The position numbers were made by a program, and so were the translations under genes. From Rheinheimera sp. UJ63 (GTDB lineage: Bacteria; Pseudomonadota; Gammaproteobacteria; Enterobacterales; Alteromonadaceae): a stretch of DNA of 64,000 nucleotides. Of this stretch, positions 9,034 to 18,671 are shown in pieces. Position 1 is the first letter of the stretch, and each line of letters opens with the position of its first letter. The stretch covers positions 496,001-560,000 of the forward strand of contig NZ_JAKGTQ010000002.1 in assembly GCF_021568285.1 (NCBI RefSeq), in the 5' to 3' direction. The notes under the pieces are model-generated. The model did not search any database. It worked only from the letters and a program-made list of their open reading frames with translations, and was not told where the DNA came from.

Positions 9034-10311
9034 TTACACTTTTAAGCGCCAATCATCCCAGGCTTGCTGCGCCAGGCGTTCTTGAAAAGCGGGCGCCGCG
9101 ATGTCAATCAGCGCCTTGGCACGTTCAGTTAAACTTTTACCGCGAAGCTGAGCAATACCGTATTCGGTGACAATATAGTTAACATGAGCGCGGGTGGTAA
9201 CCACTCCCGCACCGGGGGCCAATAAACTGCTGATGCGTGATACTGTGCCGGCCGCTGCGGTAGCGGGTAGAGCGATAATCGCGCGCCCCCCTTCGGATAA
9301 ACTCGCGCCACGCACAAAATCCATTTGCCCGCCCACGCCAGAGTAGATTTTGGTGCCTAGCGAATCGGCACACACTTGACCACTTAAATCGACTTGTAAA
9401 GCGCTATTAATCGCGACCACTTGCGGGTTTTGCCGAATAACCGCGGTATCGTTAGTGTACTCGACATCTAAAAAGACCACTTCGGGGTTGTCATCCACAT
9501 AGTCGTACAAGGCTTGAGAGCCCATTGCAAAGGTAGTAACAATTTTACCGCGATGTTTGCGTTTACGCTGATTATTAATGACGCCCGTTTGGATAAGCGG
9601 TAGCACCCCATCGGAAAACATTTCGGTATGAATACCTAAATGCTGATGTTGGCCTAAACAGGCTAGGGTGGCATCGGGTATGGCGCCAATACCCAGTTGT
9701 AAACAATCGCCGTCGCGGATCAAGCTGGCGACATGTTGGCCAATTTGCTGGGTAATGGCATCCAGCGGCACGGGCAAATGTTGCGGTAGCGGGGCGCTGT
9801 GCTCAACATAACGGTCAAATCGACTCAGATGCACAAAAGAGTCACCGTGGGTTCTGGGCATTAACGGATTGATCCACGCGATCACGCGTTTGGCCATTTG
9901 TAGGGCGGCACGCGTTGCTTCTACCGAGATCCCTAAACTGCAGTAGCCATGTTTATCTGGCGGAGAAACCTGGATCAACACCGCATCAAGCGGTTGTTCG
10001 CCGCTTCGAAATAATTTGGGAATTTCAGATAAAAATATTGGGACATAATCGGCTAAGCCACATTGCACGGCCTGGCGAGTACTGCTCCCCACAAAAAAAG
10101 CCCGCTGACGTAAATGACCGCTCAGTTCCGGTGCGCACAATACTTCGCTGTGCTCGGTATGTAATTGTAATAAGGTAAGATTGTGCCGGGATAACGCCAC
10201 TGTGGCTAAAGCGTGCAATAAAAAATAGGGTGTTGCCGCCATCGACTGACACCAAATAGTATCGTTATCTTGCAAAATACTGAGGGCTTGTTCGGCGGTG
10301 GTGACGCGCAT
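9034..10311 (-). CDS. Acetyl-CoA hydrolase/CoA-transferase family protein
   Basis: Cytosolic enzyme of the Cat2/4-hydroxybutyrate CoA-transferase group, moving CoA between short acyl groups via a glutamyl-CoA intermediate. It has 425 residues from the ATG at 10311, which has GGAG six bases upstream; a GTG ten codons earlier lacks such a site. The central GIHTEMFSDG segment carries the Glu that is likely catalytic by analogy with the family (about residue 230). The C-terminal part has GAGVVTTRAHVNYIVTEYG and LRGKSLTERAKALI, conserved in the family. It follows the transglutaminase gene with about 100 bases between them and could be the last gene of that cluster. The acyl substrate cannot be told. 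It converges on uvrB. Confidence 0.82.
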   Translation of the reverse strand: MRVTTAEQALSILQDNDTIWCQSMAATPYFLLHALATVALSRHNLTLLQLHTEHSEVLCAPELSGHLRQRAFFVGSSTRQAVQCGLADYVPIFLSEIPKLFRSGEQPLDAVLIQVSPPDKHGYCSLGISVEATRAALQMAKRVIAWINPLMPRTHGDSFVHLSRFDRYVEHSAPLPQHLPVPLDAITQQIGQHVASLIRDGDCLQLGIGAIPDATLACLGQHQHLGIHTEMFSDGVLPLIQTGVINNQRKRKHRGKIVTTFAMGSQALYDYVDDNPEVVFLDVEYTNDTAVIRQNPQVVAINSALQVDLSGQVCADSLGTKIYSGVGGQMDFVRGASLSEGGRAIIALPATAAAGTVSRISSLLAPGAGVVTTRAHVNYIVTEYGIAQLRGKSLTERAKALIDIAAPAFQERLAQQAWDDWRLKV

Positions 10312-10415
10312 CGAGAACTCCGTTTGCTGAAAACTGCTCACTGCGCTGGCGTGTGCTGGGTTACATCCCTGAGTTGCATGATCATGCGCCAGTGCAGAGC
10401 AAAGAGGCCATTAAC

Positions 10416-11297
10416 TTAGCACGGGATCACATCCACCGCGACCTGTAATTGATGGGCGCCACTGCCTTGCACTACGCCTTTTAATGGCACCACATCGGCA
10501 TAATCACGACCAAAAGCCAAGGTCAGATGTTGCTGGCACGGCAATACGTTATTGGTCGGATCAAAATCAATCCAGCCGAGCTCTGGATCAAACACCGCAA
10601 ACCACGCATGTGAGGCGTCTGCGCCTTGCAATCGTGCTTGTCCTGGTGGCGGTTGTGTTTCGAGATAACCACTGACATAGCGACAAGGGATGCCATTTGC
10701 CCGCAGGCAACTGATGGCTAACTGGGCAAAATCTTGGCAAACGCCGCGCCGATGTTGTAGCACCTCGGTAAGAGGGGTGACGACGGTAGTAAAGCCCGCC
10801 GTGTAGATAAAATGCTCAAAGATATACTGGTTTAAACATTCTACTAATTGCAACAGGGTTTGCTTAGGGGCGCGTAACGGCGGTAACAGCGCGGCGGTTT
10901 CGGTTAAAAACGGAGCGAGCTTACTGGCTTGGCAAAACAGTTTGGCTTGCATGGCCGCGGCTGACAGGTTGCTATTTAAATAATGTTGAAGCTGTGGCAT
11001 GTCCACACCGCTGCCGCTGTCGAGTAAGGCACTGTTGTGGCGCGGTAACACCTCAACTAAGGCTTCACTGCATACTTTTAGTTGTTGATGGGGTGGCTGT
11101 AAATGAATTAAATGTCGGGTATTACCAAAGTAATCCTGATATTGGCTGATGTGTCCCAGATCGGGCGTTAAACGGACACTGGCCTGGCTAACGTGTTGAT
11201 AGGGTAATTGCCGCGGCATTAAACACGCGAGGTTGTAACTGTTCGCTACAGCATGTTCGTATTGATATTCGGTAAGGTGCTTAAGCTGGTAGTTCAT
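10416..11297 (-). CDS. Transglutaminase-like cysteine peptidase-fold protein
   Basis: Cytoplasmic 293-residue protein with the N-terminal beta-rich region seen in bacterial transglutaminase-like proteins (starts MNYQLKHLTEYQYEHAV), then the catalytic core. The triad is visible: Cys187 in RRGVCQDFAQ, His230 in DASHAWFAVF and Asp246 in WIDFDPTNN. Such proteins may hydrolyse or form amide bonds. The ATG at 11297 overlaps the stop of the fusion gene in an ATGA junction, so translation is probably coupled; a TTG four codons earlier is less likely. This family is a regular neighbour of ATP-grasp and alpha-E genes, where it is predicted to remove or remodel the peptide product. That role is not proven. 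Confidence 0.9.
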   Translation of the reverse strand: MNYQLKHLTEYQYEHAVANSYNLACLMPRQLPYQHVSQASVRLTPDLGHISQYQDYFGNTRHLIHLQPPHQQLKVCSEALVEVLPRHNSALLDSGSGVDMPQLQHYLNSNLSAAAMQAKLFCQASKLAPFLTETAALLPPLRAPKQTLLQLVECLNQYIFEHFIYTAGFTTVVTPLTEVLQHRRGVCQDFAQLAISCLRANGIPCRYVSGYLETQPPPGQARLQGADASHAWFAVFDPELGWIDFDPTNNVLPCQQHLTLAFGRDYADVVPLKGVVQGSGAHQLQVAVDVIPC

Positions 11298-13660
11298 GAC
11301 ATGGACCAAGGACTGCTACGATGCGCATGGGTAAAGTAACACAGCGATAATTCATTCGACAGTTGGCGTAACAAATACTGTAACTGACCAAGCTGCGCGT
11401 GCAAGGTTAAACAAGACGGATAATTAGCATCTAATTGTTGGGTACTGACTTGTTCTAATAGTTGGCTCAGCTCCGTGGTCAGCACGGGTAAATGCTGCCG
11501 GTCCGCACTGGTTAATTCCGGTAAGGCACGTGTTTGTCGATGTAATCGACTGATTTGATAGCCGACAGAGCGCGGTGTCGTGGTATCGAGTAACAGTAAG
11601 TCTAAAATCGCCATCGGGTTGAGCTCTGAGCGGTAGCGCCGTCGATAGGTCATCAAGGTATCGGCCATGCGTAATAAGGCTTCCATCACGCTGGCAGAGG
11701 GTAAATCTTGGCTATAAATACGCTGCAACAATAAACTGGTTTGTAAGGCGCGCTCGAGGTGCTGGCCAATATCCATAAAACGCAATGCTTGGGTGCGACT
11801 CATCGTTTCGTTATTCAGGCCATAAATCGCGGTTTGTAGTAATACCATCTCATCTAATAGATAAATAATGGTCATGGGCTGCTGTAAGTCAGGCGTTTGC
11901 GGCCATTGATAGACGGTAGCTTGTAACTTATCGAGTAACAGCCAGGTATCTTCACTAAAGTACTCACGCACCGATTGCGCGTTGTAAATTAAATTTTTCA
12001 GTAAGCCGATGACACTCAGCGGATTATCTGGTGAGAACAGTTGCGCCAGTGCAACACTAATGGGCTCATTGGCTTGGCGCGGTGGGCTGCCATTGGCCAA
12101 CAAACAAAAATCGATAAAGCAATAGAGCTGTTGTTCAGTTTGATTGGTTTGAGTAGGGTGCAATAACGGCAGCGCCACCCGCAGTGCCCGAATTAATAAG
12201 TTTAAACGCTCGTTATAACGACCTAACCAAAATAAATGCTCAGCAACGCGACTGGGCAGCAAGCCCGCTTCACGTGATAACGGCATTGAGTTGTAGCTCG
12301 GTTGCAGTAAGGATTCTGTGGGTTGATCCACGCCCAGCACCCAGACATCCTTACTTAACTCTGAGCCATCTTGGGCAATAACCGGTAATTGAATTTGACT
12401 CAGCTCACCTAAACGCGCAAAACCGCCAGGCAGCAGTAGCGGGGCTTGATTCGATTGGTATAAACTAAAGGTTCTAAGCACTGCTGGCAATTGCCATGTT
12501 GGGTTTTGCTGATCATAGCAAGGCTGCATGTGTAACGACAATTTTTGCCGCGCAATAAAATCGGCAGGGCGCTGCAATAAGGCGCAGGTGTTATCTGCCG
12601 GATATTGCTGCTGCGCGGATAGGTCATGCAGTAAAAATTGCTCCGGGTTTTTTAGCACCTGCTGCAAGGGTTGCGCTTCTTTGCACCAATACGCTTGCAC
12701 GGTATTGAGCAACAGCGGCTGTTGCCAGAAATAATCGGCTGCGGCCGTTAAAAACGGTAACAAAATACCGCTATCCAATAACGCGGTGCCGGGAGGGTTG
12801 GCACAAAACAGTTGCTGTTGCCGAATACTGTGTAACAGCCCGGCTACGCCAGCACCTTCACTGTCTAGCTCCAGCGGATCCGTTAAACGATCATCTAAAA
12901 AGCGCATCAAGGCACTGACCGGTTGCAAACCGCTGAGTGTTTTTAACCAGATGCGTTGTTCGCTAAACATCAGATCGGCACCATGCACCAAAGCTAAATC
13001 TAGATAGTTGGCTAAAAAGGCTTGCTCAAAGTAGGCTTCATCGCGCGCGCCATGAGTTAAGATAGCCGCAATGCCATTGCCTTGTTGTTGTAAAAAGAAA
13101 CGTAGCTGCCGAAAAAAACCAGACAGATGAGCTTTAGCGCGCAGTTGTTGCAGCTCAGGAATACTCTGCTTTAATGCTAAACGATGTTCTAGTGCAAAAC
13201 CTAAGCCAGCAGGGGCCTTACAGCTGTCGGCAAAGGCGCAAATCTGACCATGATGATCAAAGCCTAAATCGGTTGCCAGTAGCGGTAGCCATTGTTCAGG
13301 TTGCTGCACTAAGCCGGCACTTTCAAACAGAAACTGAGGGTTGGAAAACAGGAGTTCTGCGGGAATAATCCCGCTTTGTACTAACTGCTGCGGCCCATAC
13401 AGATCTTGCAGGATCAAGGCGAGTAATTGATGGCGCTGCGCGATACCAGCCTGCACCTGTTGCCAATCTGCCGTACTGATTAACCACGGATACAAATCAA
13501 GTTTGCGCCCTGGTTTTTGCCAACGATCAAAGTTTGCGCCATTTTCGCGTAGCTGATGTTGAATATCATCATACCAACGGCTACGCAGCGCTAAAGGAAA
13601 CTTAGCAAACCACGCCAAAAGCTGTTCGGTTGAGCTTGGCGGTGCATTCACTGCTGGCAC
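11294..13660 (-). CDS. Fusion of degenerate circularly permuted ATP-grasp and alpha-E domain
   Basis: Residues 1 to about 445 align by eye with the free ATP-grasp protein encoded upstream, and about 465-788 form an alpha-E helical domain (SRVAEHLFWLGRYNER at 470-485). The GTG start at 13660 has AGGAG five bases upstream. The ATP-grasp half looks inactive. The motif read EDNLRVPSG in the paralogue is ADSCKAPAG here (144-152). The paralogue's KPANESGGYG loop is replaced by LHDLSAQQQYP (about 344-354), and HLDLRPF by AVLRTF. Glutamines are unusually frequent. It sits between the free alpha-E gene and the transglutaminase gene. It is best explained as a pseudo-enzyme partner; an unusual ligase with changed chemistry is the alternative. 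Confidence 0.85.
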   Translation of the reverse strand: MPAVNAPPSSTEQLLAWFAKFPLALRSRWYDDIQHQLRENGANFDRWQKPGRKLDLYPWLISTADWQQVQAGIAQRHQLLALILQDLYGPQQLVQSGIIPAELLFSNPQFLFESAGLVQQPEQWLPLLATDLGFDHHGQICAFADSCKAPAGLGFALEHRLALKQSIPELQQLRAKAHLSGFFRQLRFFLQQQGNGIAAILTHGARDEAYFEQAFLANYLDLALVHGADLMFSEQRIWLKTLSGLQPVSALMRFLDDRLTDPLELDSEGAGVAGLLHSIRQQQLFCANPPGTALLDSGILLPFLTAAADYFWQQPLLLNTVQAYWCKEAQPLQQVLKNPEQFLLHDLSAQQQYPADNTCALLQRPADFIARQKLSLHMQPCYDQQNPTWQLPAVLRTFSLYQSNQAPLLLPGGFARLGELSQIQLPVIAQDGSELSKDVWVLGVDQPTESLLQPSYNSMPLSREAGLLPSRVAEHLFWLGRYNERLNLLIRALRVALPLLHPTQTNQTEQQLYCFIDFCLLANGSPPRQANEPISVALAQLFSPDNPLSVIGLLKNLIYNAQSVREYFSEDTWLLLDKLQATVYQWPQTPDLQQPMTIIYLLDEMVLLQTAIYGLNNETMSRTQALRFMDIGQHLERALQTSLLLQRIYSQDLPSASVMEALLRMADTLMTYRRRYRSELNPMAILDLLLLDTTTPRSVGYQISRLHRQTRALPELTSADRQHLPVLTTELSQLLEQVSTQQLDANYPSCLTLHAQLGQLQYLLRQLSNELSLCYFTHAHRSSPWSMS

Positions 13661-13685
13661 GGCTACTCCTGCAAGCGCGATGGCG

Positions 13686-14657
13686 CTAGGCGGTTAATGG
13701 TTGCTGCTCAGCTGTGGCGATATCGACGAGCACCTGATGCAAGTCAATAATGCCGGTTTGGATCTGGTCAATCAGTTGATGCAACTGCACAGTACTTAAC
13801 TCGGTTACTGCTTGCTCGGTGATCAAATGCTGTAATTGATGTACCTGCTGCAAGATGGCCGGGCTATTCGGTAAGGCTTTGCCTGAGGCCGCGATGCGGT
13901 GCAGACAATAACTTACTGAGCGTGGAAAATCGGCATAGCATAACAGATAATCAATGGCATCGGCAGCCGCCCCAGCCAGATTATTGGCGATATAATATTG
14001 ATAGGATTCCGCTCCGCCCAAGGCATTTAGAATGGAGATCCAACGAAAACGTGGCCGTTTTAACTGCGTGGGTTGTAAGGTTTGCAGCACCATCACGTCC
14101 ATGATCCGCGTCACCATATCCGCACGCTCTAAATGACGACCAATAGTAAAGAGATCAAAAGCATCACCGCGTAACATTACGCTATCTAAGGTGCCAATAA
14201 CCATTTGGCAACGACGACTGATTTCGGTCATCAATTGATAGCGCTGCTGGCGACTGACTGTTTCCACACATTGTTGCTGGACGAAACTGTCGAGTTTATT
14301 CAGCTCTTCCCACATATCACGCGGCAATAATTGTCGAATTGTTCGGGCGTTATAACGTAACTGACTGCAGGCATTACGGATAGAAACGGGGCTGTCGATA
14401 TTGCTGATCAGGTGCTGCATCACTGCTTGTTCAATTTGCGCTAATTGTTGCCGATTTTGATGCTCTAAGCCATAACTGGCCAGTACCTTCGCACTGTCTT
14501 GTCCCATTACCTCGAGTAACACCGGCCAGCCAAACTCAGTATCTTTATGGCTGTCGATCAGTAAGTGGCTGGTGGCATTGACTAAACGAGCAGTATCGTC
14601 GAGCCGTTCTAAATAACGGCCTAACCAAAATATATTTTCTACGGATCTTGCTAACAT
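13686..14657 (-). CDS. Alpha-E domain protein (DUF403)
   Basis: All-helical 323-residue protein opening with MLARSVENIFWLGRYLERLDDTARLV, the hallmark of the alpha-E family. Function in the family is unknown; it is nearly always encoded beside circularly permuted ATP-grasp and transglutaminase-like genes and is predicted to act with them. It starts three bases after the ATP-grasp stop and ends 25 bases before the fusion gene, consistent with one operon. The same domain is present as the C-terminal part of the fusion gene, so the operon has two copies. Confidence 0.9.
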   Translation of the reverse strand: MLARSVENIFWLGRYLERLDDTARLVNATSHLLIDSHKDTEFGWPVLLEVMGQDSAKVLASYGLEHQNRQQLAQIEQAVMQHLISNIDSPVSIRNACSQLRYNARTIRQLLPRDMWEELNKLDSFVQQQCVETVSRQQRYQLMTEISRRCQMVIGTLDSVMLRGDAFDLFTIGRHLERADMVTRIMDVMVLQTLQPTQLKRPRFRWISILNALGGAESYQYYIANNLAGAAADAIDYLLCYADFPRSVSYCLHRIAASGKALPNSPAILQQVHQLQHLITEQAVTELSTVQLHQLIDQIQTGIIDLHQVLVDIATAEQQPLTA

Positions 14658-14660
14658 TGC

Positions 14661-16121
14661 TTAGCCCTCATCATTGATGATCCAGGTGTCTTTACTACCG
14701 CCACCTTGTGAAGAATTAACGACCAAAGAGCCTCTGGTCAGTGCGACACGGCTTAAACCGCCAGTGGAGCAATACAAATCGGCACCTTGTAAGATAAAGG
14801 GGCGAAGATCTAAATGGCGTGGTTCTAACATCCCCTCACAAAGCGTTGGTGCTGTTGACAGGTTGAGTGTGGGCTGGGCAATAAAATTACGTGGGTTGGC
14901 TTTAATGGCCATGGCCATCTCATCGCGCTCGCTTTGGCTGGCGCGAGGGCCAATTAAAATACCGTAACCGCCAGACTCGTTTGCGGGTTTCACCACCAGC
15001 TTATCTAAATTAGCTAACACAAAGCTGCGTTGCAAGGGATCTTGGCACAAGTAGGTTTCGACATTTTGTAGCAGCGGCTCTTCACCTAGATAATACTGAA
15101 TAATCTTCGGCACGAACGAATAAATCACTTTATCATCGGCCACCCCTGACCCCGGTGCATTGGCAATGGCCACCAAGCCTTTGCGCCAAACGGCAATCAA
15201 TCCTGGGATCCCCAACACGGAATCGGGCCTAAAGGCTTGCGGATCGATAAAAATGTCATCGATTCGACGGTAAATCACATCAACTTGGCGTTTGCCACGC
15301 AGCGTTTTTAGCCAGACGCGGTCATCTTCAACAAATAAATCATGGTTTTCAGCCAACTCTACGCCCATTTGTTGTGCTAAAAAGCTGTGTTCAAAGTAAG
15401 CTGAGTTATAAATACCGGGCGTGAGTACCACGATGCAAGGCGGGACATGTTCTCCTCGTGGCGATAATGATGCCAGCATTTGCCACAATTGCGCGGGATA
15501 ATCATCCACCGGCACAATAGTAGAGTCGGCGAACAATTCGGGAAACACGCGTTTCATCACGGTGCGGTTTTCCAGCATGTAAGACACCCCTGATGGTACT
15601 CGTAGGTTATCTTCTAACACTAAAAATTGGCCATGCTCATCACGCACCAAATCGGTGCCACAAATGTTTGCCCAGACACCATGGATCGGTGATACGCCCT
15701 GACATGGTGCAAGAAAGTTTTTAGAGTCGAGTATTAATTCTGCCGGCACAATGCCTTGTTTGAGGATTTTCTGCTCGTTGTATAAATCATCAATAAACAG
15801 ATTAAGTGCAGCTAAGCGTTGTTTTAAACCGGCGCTAGTGCGTTGCCATTCCGAGCTTGGAATGGTACGTGGGATCACATCTAATGGCCAAGCGCGGTCG
15901 ATATTCGCCCCGTCTGCATACAAGGTAAAGCACACCCCCATATCGCTAATCGTTTGATTTAGTTGTAGTTGTCTTTTGCACAGTTCTAAATCACCATGTT
16001 TAGCAATAAAGCGGGCAATGGCAGAGGCGGGCGGTCTGGCACTTCCATCGGTAGCGACTAATTCATCAAAACAATTTTTTAAAAGGGGGTAGCGGCCCCC
16101 GGTAAAATTTTCCAGACTCAT
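14661..16121 (-). CDS. Circularly permuted type 2 ATP-grasp protein (predicted amidoligase)
   Basis: Predicted ATP-dependent peptide or amide ligase of 486 residues; no member's substrate is known to me. Conserved catalytic elements are present: EDNLRVPSG (170-178), RRIDD (285-289), the Lys-Gly-rich loop KPANESGGYG (378-387), HLDLRPF (436-442) and QGGGSKDTW (472-480). The ATG at 16121 has AGGAG six bases upstream; an in-frame start eleven codons earlier has none. It is the first gene of a leftward operon (ATP-grasp, alpha-E, fusion, transglutaminase). The rho-independent terminator of the EF-G2 gene lies about 100 bases upstream, so the operon should have its own promoter in 16122-16218. Confidence 0.9.
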   Translation of the reverse strand: MSLENFTGGRYPLLKNCFDELVATDGSARPPASAIARFIAKHGDLELCKRQLQLNQTISDMGVCFTLYADGANIDRAWPLDVIPRTIPSSEWQRTSAGLKQRLAALNLFIDDLYNEQKILKQGIVPAELILDSKNFLAPCQGVSPIHGVWANICGTDLVRDEHGQFLVLEDNLRVPSGVSYMLENRTVMKRVFPELFADSTIVPVDDYPAQLWQMLASLSPRGEHVPPCIVVLTPGIYNSAYFEHSFLAQQMGVELAENHDLFVEDDRVWLKTLRGKRQVDVIYRRIDDIFIDPQAFRPDSVLGIPGLIAVWRKGLVAIANAPGSGVADDKVIYSFVPKIIQYYLGEEPLLQNVETYLCQDPLQRSFVLANLDKLVVKPANESGGYGILIGPRASQSERDEMAMAIKANPRNFIAQPTLNLSTAPTLCEGMLEPRHLDLRPFILQGADLYCSTGGLSRVALTRGSLVVNSSQGGGSKDTWIINDEG

Positions 16122-16218
16122 GCACAGCTCCTTGCACTTCTGAGCCGATAGCAACGGGCTATCGCTTTAGTTTGTACAAGAAGCATAGCAAAGCTTATGC
16201 CAGCGCGAGCACAAGTAT

Positions 16219-16255
16219 AAAAAAAGCCCCGCGGTTTTCACCAGCGGGGCTTTTT
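16219..16255 (-). terminator. Intrinsic terminator of the EF-G2 gene
   Basis: Stem AAAAAGCCCCGC / GCGGGGCTTTTT with an 11-base loop, ending in a run of seven T on the minus strand. It lies 13 bases past the EF-G2 stop. A strong GC stem with a U-tract makes this a confident rho-independent terminator. Confidence 0.9.
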
Positions 16256-16268
16256 ATGCGCTTACAGC

Positions 16269-18368
16269 TTAGTTTTTAGCAGCAGCGGCTTTCTTTTCTT
16301 TTTCTTTGGCGATGACGGTCTCAGCAACGTTAGATGGACACGGTGAGTAGTGCGAGAACTCCATAGAGAACTGACCACGACCTGATGTCATCGTACGTAA
16401 TGTACTGATGTAACCAAACATTTCTGACAATGGTACGTCAGCTTTGATGCGAACGCCTGTTACACCCGCTTCTTGACCAGAGATCATGCCACGACGACGG
16501 TTTAAGTCACCGATAACATCACCTACGTGATCTTCCGGCGTGAACACGTCAACTTTCATGATTGGCTCAAGCAGTTGTGCGCCTGCTTTCGGGATTGACT
16601 GACGGAATGCACCTTTAGCCGCGATTTCAAACGCGATGGCTGATGAGTCAACGGCGTGGAAACCACCGTCGAATACTTCAACTTCTACGTCTAATACTGG
16701 GAAGCCCGCTAAAGTACCGGTAGACATCATAGAGGCAAAGCCTTTCTCGATGGCTGGCATAAATTCTTTTGGTACGCTACCACCTACTACAGTAGAAACG
16801 AACTTGAAGCCAGAGTTTTGCTCGCCCGGACGGATGCGGTAGTCGATTTTACCGTACTGACCTGAACCACCAGATTGCTTCTTGTGCGTGTAGCTATCTT
16901 CGATTTCACGGGTAATGGTTTCGCGGTAAGCAACCTGTGGTTGACCTACAACTAATTCAACACCGTAAGTACGCTTTAAGATGTCTACTTTGATATCTAA
17001 GTGTAATTCACCCATACCTTTCAGGATGGTTTCACCAGAATCAACATCGGTTTCAACACGGAACGTTGGATCTTCAGCAACCATCTTACCGATAGCGATA
17101 CCCATCTTCTCAACTGAACCTTTATCTTTTGGTGTAACAGAGATAGAGATTACTGGCTCTGGGAATACCATTGGCTCAAGGGTACAAGGGTGCTTCGGAT
17201 CACACAGCGTGTGGCCTGTTTGCGTGTTGTTTTTCATACCAACGATAGCAATGATATCACCGGCTTGCGCAGTAGTCAGGTCAGTACGATCGTTTGCTTG
17301 CATCTCAACCATACGGCCGATACGCTCGGTTTTACCCGTGAATGAGTTAAGGATGGTGTCGCCTTTGTTCAATACGCCAGAGTAGATACGCACGAAAGTC
17401 AGGGCGCCAAAACGGTCATCCATGATTTTGAACGCTAACGCGCGGAATGGCTCATCTGGAGAAACGATAGCAGAATTACCCGTTTCGTTACCTTCTTCGT
17501 CAGTCAGTGGCTGAGGAATAACTTCAGTTGGTGACGGTAAGTAATCAACAACGGCGTCTAACAGTAATTGCATGCCTTTGTTTTTGAAAGCAGAACCACA
17601 GTAAGTTGGGAAGAAGGCTAAATCACGAGTACCTTTACGGATACAACGCTTAATGTCTTCTAATGAAGGCTGTTCGCCTTCCATGTAGGCCATTAACAGG
17701 TCATCGTCTTGCTCAACAGCAGTTTCGATTAACTGTTCACGATACATCGCAACGTCATCAGCCATGTCAGCTGGAATATCAGTAATGGTGTAGTTTTCTG
17801 GTAAACCCGTTTCATCCCAGATGTACGCTTTTTCAGTTAACAGGTCAACTACACCTTTAAAGGTGTCTTCGCGACCGATAGGTAACACCATGATTAATGG
17901 CTTAGCACCTAACACTTTCTTAACTTGTTCAGTTACGCGGATGAAATCAGCGCCGATACGGTCAAGCTTGTTAACGAAGATCAGACGTGATACTTCAGCG
18001 TCGTTAGCATAACGCCAGTTGGTTTCTGATTGCGGCTCAACACCACCAGAACCACAGAATACGCCAACACCGCCGTCTAATACTTTTAATGAACGATATA
18101 CTTCAACAGTGAAGTCAACGTGTCCTGGGGTATCGATAACGTTGAAACGGTAGCCTTTCCAAAAACAGCTAACCGCTGCTGACTGGATAGTAATACCGCG
18201 CTCGGCTTCTTGTTCCATGAAGTCGGTAGTTGATTCACCTTCGTGAACTTCGCCTAACTTATGGATTTTACCGGTCAGTTTCAGGATACGTTCGGTAGTA
18301 GTGGTTTTGCCGGCATCAACGTGGGCGAAGATACCAATGTTTCTGTATAAGGATAAATCTGCTGACAT
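16269..18368 (-). CDS. Elongation factor G, EF-G2 type paralogue
   Basis: Translational GTPase of 699 residues with all EF-G domains. G1 is AHVDAGKTT (16-24), then DTPGHVDF and NKLD. The text differs from canonical EF-G ([55 protein letters not shown]) and matches the second EF-G known from Vibrio and Shewanella. It stands alone rather than in the rpsL-rpsG-tufA operon, which fits the paralogue. The canonical gene should be elsewhere. I chose the ATG at 18368 because GAGATGACT precedes it; an ATG two codons earlier has no spacing for a ribosome site. It is probably a housekeeping or condition-specific translocase; the exact role is not known. Confidence 0.93.
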   Translation of the reverse strand: MSADLSLYRNIGIFAHVDAGKTTTTERILKLTGKIHKLGEVHEGESTTDFMEQEAERGITIQSAAVSCFWKGYRFNVIDTPGHVDFTVEVYRSLKVLDGGVGVFCGSGGVEPQSETNWRYANDAEVSRLIFVNKLDRIGADFIRVTEQVKKVLGAKPLIMVLPIGREDTFKGVVDLLTEKAYIWDETGLPENYTITDIPADMADDVAMYREQLIETAVEQDDDLLMAYMEGEQPSLEDIKRCIRKGTRDLAFFPTYCGSAFKNKGMQLLLDAVVDYLPSPTEVIPQPLTDEEGNETGNSAIVSPDEPFRALAFKIMDDRFGALTFVRIYSGVLNKGDTILNSFTGKTERIGRMVEMQANDRTDLTTAQAGDIIAIVGMKNNTQTGHTLCDPKHPCTLEPMVFPEPVISISVTPKDKGSVEKMGIAIGKMVAEDPTFRVETDVDSGETILKGMGELHLDIKVDILKRTYGVELVVGQPQVAYRETITREIEDSYTHKKQSGGSGQYGKIDYRIRPGEQNSGFKFVSTVVGGSVPKEFMPAIEKGFASMMSTGTLAGFPVLDVEVEVFDGGFHAVDSSAIAFEIAAKGAFRQSIPKAGAQLLEPIMKVDVFTPEDHVGDVIGDLNRRRGMISGQEAGVTGVRIKADVPLSEMFGYISTLRTMTSGRGQFSMEFSHYSPCPSNVAETVIAKEKEKKAAAAKN

Positions 18369-18472
18369 AGTCATCTCTATAAGCTAGGGGTTTGAAAATA
18401 GTGCGACAATATACAGGATTTTTAAATGTTTTGCAGAAAAAATTATTGTCACCGGCTAATTTCTTTACTGAT

Positions 18473-18488
18473 ACTGTCAACTGACAGT
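18473..18488. promoter_or_regulatory. Operator-like inverted repeat between EF-G2 and rluA genes
   Basis: ACTGTCA, two bases, TGACAGT: a perfect 7-base inverted repeat in the 300-base divergent region. Its CTGT and ACAG ends are six bases apart, not the eight of a LexA box. A transcription-factor site is possible; none is recognised. Confidence 0.35.
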
Positions 18489-18511
18489 TACAGACTTTTT
18501 CAGTAACAGCA

Positions 18512-18540
18512 AAGACATGACGCTAATCGGCTTTTATAAT
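18512..18540 (+). promoter_or_regulatory. Possible promoter of the rluA-like gene
   Basis: AAGACA (18512-18517), a 17-base spacer and TATAAT (18535-18540). The -10 is perfect and the -35 matches four of six. It would give a leader of about 125 bases before the rluA-like gene. Nothing else was recognised in the surrounding divergent region. Confidence 0.4.
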
Positions 18541-18671
18541 GCGCTAAATTTTAGGGCAAATTTTTTAATAACGGTGTGCGCTAGCAGCAATCAGCCGTAT
18601 CGCCTCGACAGCCAGTGGGTTACCATCACTAAGCTATTTATCACGATGCTCCAGTGAGCAGAGAAAGCGCC

